The translations under genes and the position numbers were made by a program. A stretch of DNA of 49,123 nucleotides from Saccoglossus kowalevskii (taxonomy: Eukaryota; Hemichordata; Enteropneusta; Harrimaniidae): assembly GCF_000003605.2 (NCBI RefSeq), contig NW_003154153.1:1-49123 (forward strand). Direction: 5' to 3'. The notes under the pieces were generated by a model. That model saw only the letters and a program-made list of their open reading frames with translations. It searched no databases and was not told where the DNA came from. Each line of letters starts with the position of its first letter. Position 1 is the stretch's first letter. Shown in pieces: positions 1 to 10,479 of this stretch.

Positions 1-106
1 CAATGTAATCCATTAGCATGGTTGGTGTATATCAGATGTAATTGATAGCTGTAATGTAATCCATTTAGCATGGTTAGTGTATATCAGATGTAATTGATAT
101 CTGCAA

Positions 107-158
107 TGTAATCCATTTAGCATGGTTGGTGTATATCAGATGTAATTGATATCTGCAA
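107..158. repeat. Reference monomer of the GATATCTGCAA class
   Basis: This 52-bp copy differs from the consensus in the second variable zone, where GATATCTGCAA replaces GATAGCTGTAA. The change creates the palindrome GATATC and pairs CAGAT upstream with ATCTG downstream as an inverted repeat across a nine-base spacer. The class is abundant and forms homogeneous runs of three to five units, for example near 8,400-8,650, 12,600-12,750, 15,010-15,210, 17,410-17,620, 19,730-19,920, 35,620-35,810, 44,320-44,500 and 46,960-47,160. Such runs suggest local amplification by unequal exchange. Confidence 0.85.
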
Positions 159-299
159 TGTAATCCATTTAGCATGGTTGGTGTATATCAGATGTAATTG
201 ATATCTGCAATGTAATCCATTTAGCATGGTTGGTGTATATCAGATGTAATTGATATCTGCAATATAATCCATTTAGCATGGTTAGAGTATATCAGATGT

Positions 300-840
300 A
301 ATTGATAGCTGTAATGTAATCCATTTAGCATGGTTGGTGTATATCAGATGTAATTGATATCTGCAATGTAATCCATTTAGCATGGTTGGTGTATATCAGA
401 TGTAATTGATAGTTGTAATGTAATCCATTTAGCATGGTTGGTGTATATTAGATGTAAATGAGGGCTGTAATGTAATCCATTTAGCATGGTTGTTGTATAT
501 CAGATGTAATTGATATCTGCAATGTAATCCATTTAGCATGGTTGTTGTATATCAGATGTAATTGATATCTGCAATGTAATCCATTTAGCATGGTTGGCGT
601 ATATCAGATGTAATTGGTAGCTGTGATATAATCCATTTAGCATGGTTGGTGTATATCAGATGTAATTGAAAGCTGTAATGTAATCCATTTAGCATGGTTG
701 GTGTATGTCAGATGTAATTGAAAGCTGTAATGTAATCCATTTAGCATGGTTAGTGTATATCAGATGTAATTGATAGCTGTAATGTAATCCATTTAGTATG
801 GTCTGTATGTCAGATGTAATTGAAAGCTGTAACGTAATCC
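300..840. repeat. Copied block, partner at 5180-5720
   Basis: This stretch aligns to 5180-5720 at a constant offset of 4,880. Shared uncommon features include the TGTATATTAGATG monomer followed by AAATGAGGGCTG, two TTGTTG monomers, a TTGGCG monomer and the 50-bp unit. The similarity ends on both sides, although the surrounding sequence is still satellite. Boundaries are by eye and uncertain by about one monomer. Confidence 0.75.
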
Positions 841-1260
841 ATTTAGCATGGTTGGTGTATGTCAGATGTAATTGGTAGCTGTAATGTAATCCATTTAGCA
901 TGGTTAGTGTATGTCAGATGTAATTGAAAGCTGTAATGTAATCCATTTAGCATGGTTGGTGTATGTCAGATGTAATTGAAAGCTGTATGTATCCATTTAG
1001 CATGGTTGGTGTATGTCAGATGTAATTGAAAGCTGTAATGTAATCCATTTAGCATGGTTGGTGTATGTCAGATGTAATTGAAAGCTGTAATGTAATCCAT
1101 TTAGCATGCTTAGTGTATATCAGATGTAATTGATAGCTGTAATGTAATCCATTTAGTATGGTCTGTATGTCAGATGTAATTGAAAGCTGTAACGTAATCC
1201 ATTTAGCATGGTTGGTGTATATCAGATGTAATTGAAAGCTGTAATGTAATCCATTTAGCA
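660..1260. repeat. 360-bp local tandem duplication within a GAAAGCTG island
   Basis: Bases 661-840 reappear at 1021-1200 with one visible difference (CATGGTTAG against CATGCTTAG), at an offset of 360, equal to seven units of which two are 50 bp. One of those short units is the marker at 797; the other lies at about 980, where GCTGTATGTATCC has lost two bases. The right-hand copy, not the left, shares the CATGCTTAG variant with the block at 21.6 kb, so the long-range copying involved that version. Confidence 0.75.
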
Positions 1261-1670
1261 TGGTTGGTGTATGTCAGATGTAATTGGTAGCTGTAATGTA
1301 ATCCATTTAGCATGGTTAGTGTATGTCAGATGTAATTGAAAGCTGTAATGTAATCCATTTAGCATGGTTGGTGTATGTCAAATGTAATTGAAAGCTGTAA
1401 TGTAATCCATTTAGCATGGTTGGTGTATGTCAGATGTAATTGAAAGCTGTAATATAATCCATTTAGCATGGTTGGTGTATGTCAGATGTAATTGAAAGCT
1501 GTAATGTAATCCATTTAGCATGGTTAGTGTATATCAGATGTAATTGATAGCTGTAATGTAATCCATTTAGCATGGTCGGCGTATATCAGATGTAATTGAT
1601 ATCTGCAATGTAATCCATGTAGCATGGTTTGTGTATATCAGATGTAATTGGTAGCTGTAATGTAATCCAT
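1020..1670. repeat. Copied block, partner at about 21604-22250
   Basis: The two stretches align at an offset of about 20,584 and share rare states: CATGCTTAGTG, the 50-bp unit with CGTAATCC after it, GTCAAATG (in place of GTCAGATG), and a TCGGCG monomer near the right end. Small private differences exist, including a one-base shortening in the 22.1-kb copy. Length is about 650 bp. Confidence 0.78.
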
Positions 1671-3728
1671 TTAGCATGGTTGGTGTATGTCAGATGTAAT
1701 TGAAAGCTGTAATGTAATGCATTTAGCATGGCTAGTGTATATCAGATGTAATTGATATCTGCAATGTAATCCATTTACCATGGTTAATGTATGTCAGATG
1801 TAATTAATAGCTGTAATGTAATCCATTTAGTATGGTTGGTGTATATCAGATGTAATTGATAGCTGGCTGTGATGTAATCCATTTACCATTCTTGGTGTAT
1901 ATCAGATGTAATTGATATCTGTAATGTAATCCATTTAGCATGGTTTGTGCATATCAGATGTAATTGGTAGCTGTAATGTAATCCATTTAGCATGGTTAGT
2001 GTATATCAGATGTAATTGATAGCTGTAATGTAATCCATTTTGCATGGTTAGTGTATGTCAGATGTAATTGATAGCTGTAATGTAATATATTTAGCATGGT
2101 TGGTGTATATCAGATGTAATTGATATCTGCAATGTAATCCATTTAGCATGGTTGGTGTATATCAGATGTAATTGATAGTTGTAATGTAATCCATTTAGCA
2201 TGGTTGGTGTATATTAGATGTAATTGATAGTTGTAATGTAATATACATGTATTTAGCATGGTTGGTGTATATCAGATGCAATTTATAGCTGCAATGTAAT
2301 CCATTTAGCATGGTTGGTGTATATCAGATGTAATTGATAGTTGTAATGTAATCCATTTAGCATGGTTGGTGTATATCAGATGTAATTGATATCTGCAATG
2401 TAATCCATTTAGCATGGTTTGTGTATATCAGATGTAATTGGTAGCTGTAATGTAATCCATTTAGCATGGTTGGTGAATGTCAGATGTAATTGAAAGCTGT
2501 AATGTAATCCATTTAGCATGGCTAGTGTATATCAGATGTAATTGATATCTGCAATGTAATCCATTTAGCATGGTTAATGTATGTCAGATGTAATTAATAG
2601 CTGTAATGTAATCCATTTAGTATGGTTGGTGTATATCAGATGTAATTGATAGCTGGCTGTGATGTAATCCATTTACCATTCTTGGTGTATATCAGATGTA
2701 ATTGATATCTGTAATGTAATCCATTTAGCATGGTTTGTGCATATCAGATGTAATTGGTAGCTGTAATGTAATCCATTTAGCATGGTTAGTGTATATCAGA
2801 TGTGATTGATAGCTGTAATGTAATCCATTTTGCATGGTTAGTGTATGTCAGATGTAATTGATATCTGCAATGTAATCCATTTAGCATGGTTGGTGTATAT
2901 CAGATGTAATTGATAGTTGTGATGTAATCCATTTACCATTCTTGGTGTATATCAGATGTAATTGATGTCTGTAATGTAATCCATTTAGCATGGTTTGTGC
3001 ATATCAGATGTAATTGGTAGCTGTAATGTAATCCATTTAGCATGGTTAGTGTATGTCAGATGTAATTGATAGCTGTAATGTAATATATTTAGCATGGATG
3101 GTGTATATCAGATGTAATTGATATCTGCAATGTAATCCATTTAGCATGGTTGGTGTATATCAGATGTAATTGATAGTTGTAATGTAATCCATTTAGCATG
3201 GTTGGTGTATATTAGATGTAAATGAGGGCTGTAATATAATCCATTTAGCATGGTTGGTGTATATCAGATGTAATTGATATCTGCAATGTAATCCATTTAG
3301 CATGGTTGTTGTATAGCAGATGTAATTGATATCTGCAATGTAATCCATTTAGCATGGTTGGCGTATATCAGATGTAATTGGTAGCTGTGATATAATCCAT
3401 TTAGCATGGTTGGTGTATATCAGATGTAATTGAAAGCTGTAATGTAATCCATTTAGCATGGTTGGTGTATGTCAGATGTAATTGAAAGCTGTAATGTAAT
3501 CCATTTAGCATGGTTAGTGTATATCAGATGTAATTGATAGCTGTAATGTAATCCATTTAGTATGGTCTGTATGTCAGATGTAATTGAAAGCTGTAACGTA
3601 ATCCATTTAGCATGGTTAGTGTATATCAGATGTAATTGAAAGCTGTAATGTAATCCATTTAGCATGGTTGGTGTATGTCGGATGTAATTGGTAGCTGTAA
3701 TGTAATCCATTTAGCATGGTTGGTGTAT
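1570..3728. repeat. 2.15-kb copied block, partner at 31999-34151
   Basis: The block begins at a TCGGCG monomer and ends just after a TGTCGGATG monomer. It aligns with 31999-34151 at an offset of 30,429 in its left part and 30,423 in its right part; the six-base change is explained by a private insertion at about 2243-2252 in the left copy. Shared markers in order are GCTAGTG, TTAATGTATG, GCTGGCTG (twice, about 784-790 apart), the TTTTGCATGG monomer, ACCATTCTTGG, GATGTCTG, AAATGAGGGCTG, TGTATAGCAG and the 50-bp unit. By eye the copies are very close, well above the similarity of random monomers. Confidence 0.85.
3547..3596. repeat. 50-bp variant monomer (TATGGTCTGTATG marker)
   Basis: This unit is two bases shorter than the consensus because TATGGTCTGTATGTCAG replaces the usual 19-base stretch; it is followed by a monomer starting CGTAATCC instead of TGTAATCC. 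The same pair of markers occurs at eight places, with the TATGG at 797, 1157, 3561, 5677, 21741, 33984, 39526 and 42861. Their flanks are also alike, so they descend from one variant that was copied in larger blocks. The two-base loss shifts reading phase and is what lets minus-strand frames of 70-85 codons stay open there. Confidence 0.88.
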
Positions 3729-4271
3729 GTCAGATGTAATTGAAAGCTGTAATGTAATCCATTTAGCATGGTTGGTGTATGTCAGATGTAATTGAAAGCT
3801 GTAATGTAATCCATTTAGCATGGTTGGTGTATGTCAGATGTAATTGAAAGCTGTAATGTAATCCATTTAGCATGGTTAGTGTATGTCAGATGTAATTGAA
3901 AGCTGTAATGTAATCCATTTAGCATGGTTGGTGTATGTCAGATGTAATTGAAAGCTGTAATGTAATCCTTTTAGCATGGTTAGTGTATATCAGATGTAAT
4001 TGATAGCTGTAATGTAATCCATTTAGCATGGTTGATGTATATCCGATGTAATTGATAGCTGTGATGTAATTCATTTAGCATGGTTAGTGTATATCAGATG
4101 TAATTGATAGATGGGATGTAATCCATTTAGCATGGTTGGTGTATATCAGATGTAATTGAAACTGTAATGTAATCCATTTAGCATGGTTGGTGTATGTCAG
4201 ATGTAATTGAAAGCTGTTATGTAATCCATTTAGCATGGTTGGTGTATATCAGATGTAATTGATAGCTGTGA

Positions 4272-4305
4272 TGTAATCCATTTAGCATGGTTGGTGTACA
4301 TCAGA
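4272..4305. repeat. 34-bp truncated monomer
   Basis: This unit lacks the last 18 bases of the monomer: CAGATGTAAT is followed directly by CCATTTAGC. The breakpoints fall in the two ATGTAAT echoes, which fits deletion by recombination or slippage between them. Other 34-bp units start at 6388, 7784, 40182, 40580, 40666 and 43517. The 4272 and 6388 units are copies of each other through the 2,116-bp tandem duplication, and 40182 and 43517 through the 3,335-bp one, so the number of independent deletion events is smaller than seven. Confidence 0.85.
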
Positions 4306-4721
4306 TGTAATCCATTTAGCATGGTTTGTGTATATCAGATGTAATTGGTTGCTGTAATGTAATCCATTTAGCATGGTTAGTGTATATCAGATGTAATTGG
4401 TAGCTGTAATGTAATCCATTTAGCATGGTTAGTGTATATCAGATGTAATTGATAGCTGGGATGTAATCCATTTAGCATGGTTGGTGTATATCAGATGTAA
4501 TTGATAGCTGGGATGTAATCCATTTAGCATGGTTGGTGTATATCAGATGTAATTGATATCTGCAATGTAATCCATTTAGCATGGTTGGTGTATATCAGAC
4601 GTAATTGATATCTGCAATGTAAACCATTTAGCATGGTTCGTGTATATCAGATGTAATTGGTAGCTGTAATGTAATCCATTTAGCATGGTTAGTGTATATC
4701 AGATATAATTGATAGCTGGGA

Positions 4722-4773
4722 TGTAATCCATTTAGCATGGTTGGTGTATATCAGATGTAATTGATAGCTGTAA
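4722..4773. repeat. Reference consensus monomer (52 bp)
   Basis: This copy matches the majority base at each position as read by eye, with the TTGGTG form in the first variable zone and GATAGCTGTAA in the second. The monomer has an internal echo: ATGTAAT occurs at the junction with the preceding unit and again 34 bases later, just after CAG. That echo is the likely substrate for the 34-bp deletion units seen elsewhere. CCAT and ATGG flank TTAGC as a short inverted repeat (arms of four bases, loop of five). Because 52 is not a multiple of three, any reading frame passes through all three phases in 156 bp and meets a stop in the third. Confidence 0.9.
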
Positions 4774-4830
4774 TGTAATGTAATCCATTTAGCATGGTTA
4801 GTGTATGTCAGATGTAATTGATAGCTGTAA
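4774..4830. repeat. 57-bp variant monomer (TGTAA doubled)
   Basis: The unit starts TGTAATGTAATCC, a tandem doubling of five bases, giving 57 bp. The form recurs throughout the array (for example near 6890, 9013, 9745, 11897, 13733, 20214, 28887, 34275, 36736, 40906, 46058 and 48512). In HOR-type regions it is nearly always preceded by a GCATGATTGG monomer and followed by GTTAGTGTATGTC. It is therefore a useful marker of register inside the higher-order units. Confidence 0.85.
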
Positions 4831-4984
4831 TGTAATCCATTTACCATGGTTGGTGTATATCAGATGTAATTGATATCTGTAATGTAATCCATTTAGCATG
4901 GTTTGTGTATATCAGATGTAATTGGTAGCTGTAATGTAATCCATTTAGCATGGTTAGTGTATATCAGATGTAATTGGTAGCTGT

Positions 4985-7120
4985 AATGTAATCCATTTAG
5001 CATGGTTGGTGTATATCAGATGTAATTGATAGTTGTGATGTAATCCATTTACCATTCTTGGTGTATATCAGATGTAATTGATGTCTGTAATGTAATCCAT
5101 TTAGCATGGTTTGTGCATATCAGATGTAATTGGTAGCTGTAATGTAATCCATTTAGCATGGTTAGTGTATGTCAGATGTAATTGATAGCTGTAATGTAAT
5201 ATATTTAGCATGGTTGGTGTATATCAGATGTAATTGATATCTGCAATGTAATCCATTTAGCATGGTTGGTGTATATCAGATGTAATTGATAGTTGTAATG
5301 TAATCCATTTAGCATGGTTGGTGTATATTAGATGTAAATGAGGGCTGTAATGTAATCCATTTAGCATGGTTGTTGTATATCAGATGTAATTGATATCTGC
5401 AATGTAATCCATTTAGCATGGTTGTTGTATATCAGATGTAATTGATATCTGCAATGTAATCCATTTAGCATGGTTGGCGTATATCAGATGTAATTGGTAG
5501 CTGTGATATAATCCATTTAGCATGGTTGGTGTATATCAGATGTAATTGAAAGCTGTAATGTAATCCATTTAGCATGGTTGGTGTACGTCAGATGTAATTG
5601 AAAGCTGTAATGTAATCCATTTAGCATGGTTAGTGTATATCAGATGTAATTGATAGCTGTAATGTAATCCATTTAGTATGGTCTGTATGTCAGATGTAAT
5701 TGAAAGCTGTAACGTAATCCATTTAGCATGGTTAGTGTATATCAGATGTAATTGAAAGCTGTAATGTAATCCATTTAGCATGGTTGGTGTATGTCAGATG
5801 TAATTGGTAGCTGTAATGTAATCCATTTAGCATGGTTGGTGTATGTCAGATGTAATTGAAAGCTGTAATGTAATCCATTTAGCATGGTTGGTGTATGTCA
5901 GATGTAATTGAAAGCTGTAATGTAATCCATTTAGCATGGTTGGTGTATGTCAGATGTAATTGAAAGCTGTAATGTAATCCATTTAGCATGGTTAGTGTAT
6001 GTCAGATGTAATTGAAAGCTGTAATGTAATCCATTTAGCATGGTTGTTGTATGTCAGATGTAATTGAAAGCTGTAATGTAATCCTTTTAGCATGGTTAGT
6101 GTATATCAGATGTAATTGATAGCTGTAATGTAATCCATTTAGCATGGTTGATGTATATCCGATGTAATTGATAGCTGTGATGTAATTCATTTAGCATGGT
6201 TAGTGTATATCAGATGTAATTGATAGATGGGATGTAATCCATTTAGCATGATTGGTGTATATCAGATGTAATTGAAACTGTAATGTAATCCATTTAGCAT
6301 GGTTGGTGTATGTCAGATGTAATTGAAAGCTGTAATGTAATCCATTTAGCATGGTTGGTGTATATCAGATGTAATTGATAGCTGTGATGTAATCCATTTA
6401 GCATGGTTGGTGTACATCAGATGTAATCCATTTAGCATGGTTTGTGTATATCAGATGTAATTGGTTGCTGTAATGTAATCCATTTAGCATGGTTAGTGTA
6501 TATCAGATGTAATTGGTAGCTGTAATGTAATCCATTTAGCATGGTTAGTGTATATCAGATGTAATTGATAGCTGGGATGTAATCCATTTAGCATGGTTGG
6601 TGTATATCAGATGTAATTGATAGCTGGGATGTAATCCATTTAGCATGGTTGGTGTATATCAGATGTAATTGATATCTGCAATGTAATCCATTTAGCATGG
6701 TTGGTGTATATCAGATGTAATTGATATCTGCAATGTAATCCATTTAGCATGGTTAGTGTATATCAGATGTAATTGGTAGCTGTAATGTAATCCATTTAGC
6801 ATGGTTAGTGTATATCAGATGTAATTGATAGCTGGGATGTAATCCATTTAGCATGGTTGGTGTATATCAGATGTAATTGATAGCTGTAATGTAATGTAAT
6901 CCATTTAGCATGGTTAGTGTATGTCAGATGTAATTGATAGCTGTAATGTAATCCATTTACCATGGTTGGTGTATATCAGATGTAATTGATATCTGTAATG
7001 TAATCCATTTAGCATGGTTTGTGTATATCAGATGTAATTGGTAGCTGTAATGTAATCCATTTAGCATGGTTAGTGTATATCAGATGTAATTGGTAGCTGT
7101 AATGTAATCCATTTAGCATG
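4985..7120. repeat. 2,116-bp tandem higher-order unit, copy B
   Basis: This is the downstream copy of the unit at 2869-4984, at a constant offset of 2,116. Alignment fails at about 7121, where a CATGTTTAGTG monomer replaces the CATGGTTGGTG expected from copy A. Differences from copy A include CATGATTGG at about 6247 and loss of the CAGACG, AAACC and TTCGTG states found at 4597-4640 in copy A. Part of the copy (5180-5720) is also similar to 300-840. Confidence 0.9.
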
Positions 7121-7823
7121 TTTAGTGTATATCATATGTAATTGATAGCTGTTATGTAATCGCTTTAACATGGTTGTTGTATATAAGATGTGATTGATAG
7201 TTGTGATGTAATCTATTTAGCATGATTGGTGTATATCAGATGTAATTGATAGCTGTAATATAATGTAATCCATTTAGCATGGTTAGTGTATGTCAGATGT
7301 AATTGATAGCTGTAATGTAATCCATTTACCGTGGTTGGTGTATATCAGATGTAATTGATATCTGTAATGTAATCCATTTAGCATGGTTTGTGTATATCAG
7401 ATGTAATTGGTAGCTGTAATGTAATTCATTTAGAATGGTTAGTGTATATCAGATGTAATTGGTAGCTTTAATGTAATCCATTTAGCATGGTTAGTGTATA
7501 TCAGATGTAATTGGTAGCTGTAATGTAATCCATTTAGCATGGTTAGTGTATATCAGATGTAATTGAAAGCTGCAATGTAACCCATTTAGCATGGTTGGTG
7601 TATATCAGATGTAATTGAAAGCTGTAATGTAATCCATTTAGCATGGTTAGAGTATATCAGATGTAATTGATACCTGTGATGTAATCCATTTAGCATGGTT
7701 GGTGTATATCAGATGTAATTGATAGCTGTAATGTAATCCATTTAGTATGGTTGGTGTATATCAGATGTAATTGATAGCTGTGATGTAATCCATTTAGCAT
7801 GGTTGGTGTATATCAGATGTAAT
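6880..7823. repeat. Copied block, partner at 36726-37669
   Basis: The offset is 29,846 throughout. Shared rare states include CATGTTTAGTG, GTTATGTAATCGCTTTAAC, TATATAAGATGTGATTG and CCATTTACCGTGG. Identity breaks at 7823, where the 34-bp unit begins, against a full-length unit in the partner. The CGCTTTAAC marker also occurs at 22566 and 41127, so a wider family of four related modules exists. Confidence 0.8.
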
Positions 7824-8900
7824 CCATTTAGCATGGTTTGTGTATATCAGATGTAATTGGTAGCTGTAATGTAATCCATTTAGCATGGTTAGTGTATATC
7901 AGATGTAATTGATAGCTGGGATGTAACCCATTTAGCATGGTTGGTGTATATCAGATGTAATTGATATCTGCAATGTAATCCATTTAGCATGGTTGGTGTA
8001 TATCAGTTGTAATTGGTAGCTGTAATGTAATCCATTTAGTATGGTTGGTGTATATCAGATGTAATTGATAGCTGTAATGTAATCCATTTAGTATGGTTGG
8101 TGTATATCAGATGTAATTGATAGCTGTAATGTAATCCATTTAGCATGGTTAGTGTATATCAGATGTAATTGATAGCTGGGATGTAATCCATTTAGCATGG
8201 TTAGAGTATATCAGATGTAATTGATAGCTGTAATGTAATCCATTTAACATGGTTAGTGCATGTCAGATGTAATTGATAGCTGTAATGTAATCCATTTAGC
8301 ATGGTCGGCGTATATCAGATGTAATTGATATCTGCAATGTAATCCATTTAGCATGGTTGGTGTATATCAGATGTAATTGATATCTGTAATGTAATCCATT
8401 TAGCATGGTTAGTGTATATCAGATGTAATTGATATCTGCAATGTAATCCATTTAGCATGGTTAGTGTATATCAGATGTAATTGATATCTGCAATGTAATC
8501 CATTTAGCATGGTTGGTGTATATCAGATGTAATTGATATCTGCAATGTAATCCATTTAGCATGGTTGGTGTATATCAGATGTAATTGATATCTGCAATGT
8601 AATCCATTTAGCATGGTTGGTGTATATCAGATGTAATTGATATCTGCAATGTAATCCATTTAGCATGGTTAGAGTATATCAGATGTAATTGATAGCTGTA
8701 ATGTAATCCATTTAGCATGGTTGGTGTATATCAGATGTAATTGATATCTGCAATGTAATCCATTTAGCATGGTTGGTGTATATCAGATGTAATTGGTAGC
8801 TGTAATGTAATCCATTTAGCATGGTTAGTGTATATCAGATGTAATTGAAAGCTGCAATGTAACCCATTTAGCATGGTTGGTGTATATCAGATGTAATTGA
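7824..8900. repeat. Mixed satellite; 8140-8794 copied at 46642-47296
   Basis: The first part is a mixture of GGTAGCTG, GATAGCTGGGA and TAGTATGG monomers. From about 8140 to 8794 it matches 46642-47296 at an offset of 38,502, the longest-range copy that I traced, through GATAGCTGGGA, TTAGAG, TTAACATGG with GTGCATGTC, TCGGCG and a run of GATATCTGC monomers. The copies part at about 8795, where GGTAGCTG replaces GATATCTGC. Confidence 0.75.
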
Positions 8901-10479
8901 AAGCTGTAATGTAATCGTTTTAACATGGTTGTTGTATATCAGATGTAATTGATAGTTGTGATGTAATCTATTTAGCATGATTGGTGTATATCAGATGTAA
9001 TTGATAGCTGTAATGTAATGTAATCCATTCAGCATGGTTAGTGTATGTCAGATGTAATTGATAGCTGTAATGTCATCCATTTACCATGGTTAGTGTATGT
9101 CAGATGTAATTGATAGCTGTAATGTAATCCATTTAGTATGGTTGATGCATATCAGATGTAATTGGTAGCTGTAATGTAATCCATTTAGCATGGTTAGTGT
9201 ATATCAGATGTAATTGGTAGCTGTAATGTAATCCATTTTAGCATGGTTAGTGTATATCAGATGTAATTGAAAGCTGCAATGTAACCCATTTAGCATGGTT
9301 GGTGTATATCAGATGTAATTGAAAGCTGTAATGTAATCCATTTAGCATGGTTAGAGTATATCAGATGTAATTGATACCTGTGATGTAATCCATTTAGCAT
9401 GGTTGGTGTATATCAGATGCAATTGATAGCTGTAATGTAATCCATTTAGTATGGTTGGTGTATATCAGATGTAATTAATAGCTGTGATGTAATCCATTTA
9501 GCATGGTTGGTGTATATCAGATGTAATTGATATCTGTAATGTAATCCAATTAGCATGGTTTGAGTATATCAGATGTAATTGATATCTGTAATGTAATCCA
9601 TTTAGCATGGTTAGTGTATATCAGATGTAATTGAAAGCTGTAATGTAATCCATTTAGCATGGTTGGTGTATATCAGATGTAATTGATTGTTGTGATGTAA
9701 TCTATTGAGCATGATTGGTGTATATCAGATGTAATTGATAGCTGTAATGTAATGTAATCCATTTAGCATGGTTAGTGTATGTCAGATGTAATTGATAGCT
9801 GTAATGTAATCCATTTACCATGGTTAGTGTATGTCAGATGTAATTGATAGCTGTAATGTAATCCATTTAGCATGGTTAGTGTATATCAGATGTAATTGAA
9901 AGCTGCAATGTAACCCATTTAGCATGGTTGGTGTATATCAGATGTAATTGAAAGCTGTAATGTAATCCATTTAGCATGGTTAGAGTATATCAGATGTAAT
10001 TGATACCTGTGATGTAATCCATTTAGCATGGTTCGTGTATATCAGATGCAATTGATAGCTGTAATGTAATCCATTTAACATGGTTAGTGCATGTCAGATG
10101 TAATTGATAGCTGTAATGTAATCCATTTAGCATGGTCGGCGTATATCAGATGTAATTGATATCTGCAATGTAATCCATTTAGCATGGTTTGTGTATATCA
10201 GATGTAATTGGTAGCTGTAATGTAATCCATTTAGCATGGTTGGTGTATGTCAGATGTAATTGAAAGCTGTAATGTAATCCATTTAGCATGGCTAGTGTAT
10301 ATCAGATGTAATTGATATCTGCAATGTAATCCATTTAGCATGGTAAATGGATGTCAGATGTAATTAATAGCTGTAATGTAATCCATTTAGTATGGTTGGT
10401 GTATATCAGATGTAATTGATAGCTGGCTGTGATGTAATCCATTTACCATTCTTGGTGTATATCAGATGTAATTGATATC

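Larger units (their letters stand above)
2869..4984. repeat. 2,116-bp tandem higher-order unit, copy A
   Basis: Every distinctive monomer between about 2869 and 5004 recurs exactly 2,116 bases further on, and the second copy begins where the first ends, so this is a direct tandem duplication of about 41 monomers. Shared rare states include ATTTACCATTCTTGG, GATGTCTG, AAATGAGGGCTG, CCTTTTAGC (3968 and 6084), TATCCGATG, a 34-bp unit with TGTACATCAG, and the 57-bp unit. Only scattered single-base differences are visible (roughly 99% by eye). The left part also belongs to the 1570-3728 block copied at 32-34 kb. Confidence 0.9.

Noticed and set aside
689-901. Minus-strand open frames of 70-85 codons (also at 1049, 3453, 5569, 21633, 22202, 33876, 39418 and 42753)
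   Set aside because: They are translations of tandem satellite units with no start context, no domain and no independent codon signal. Each one depends on a length-variant monomer that shifts the phase, and their similarity follows from DNA block copying.
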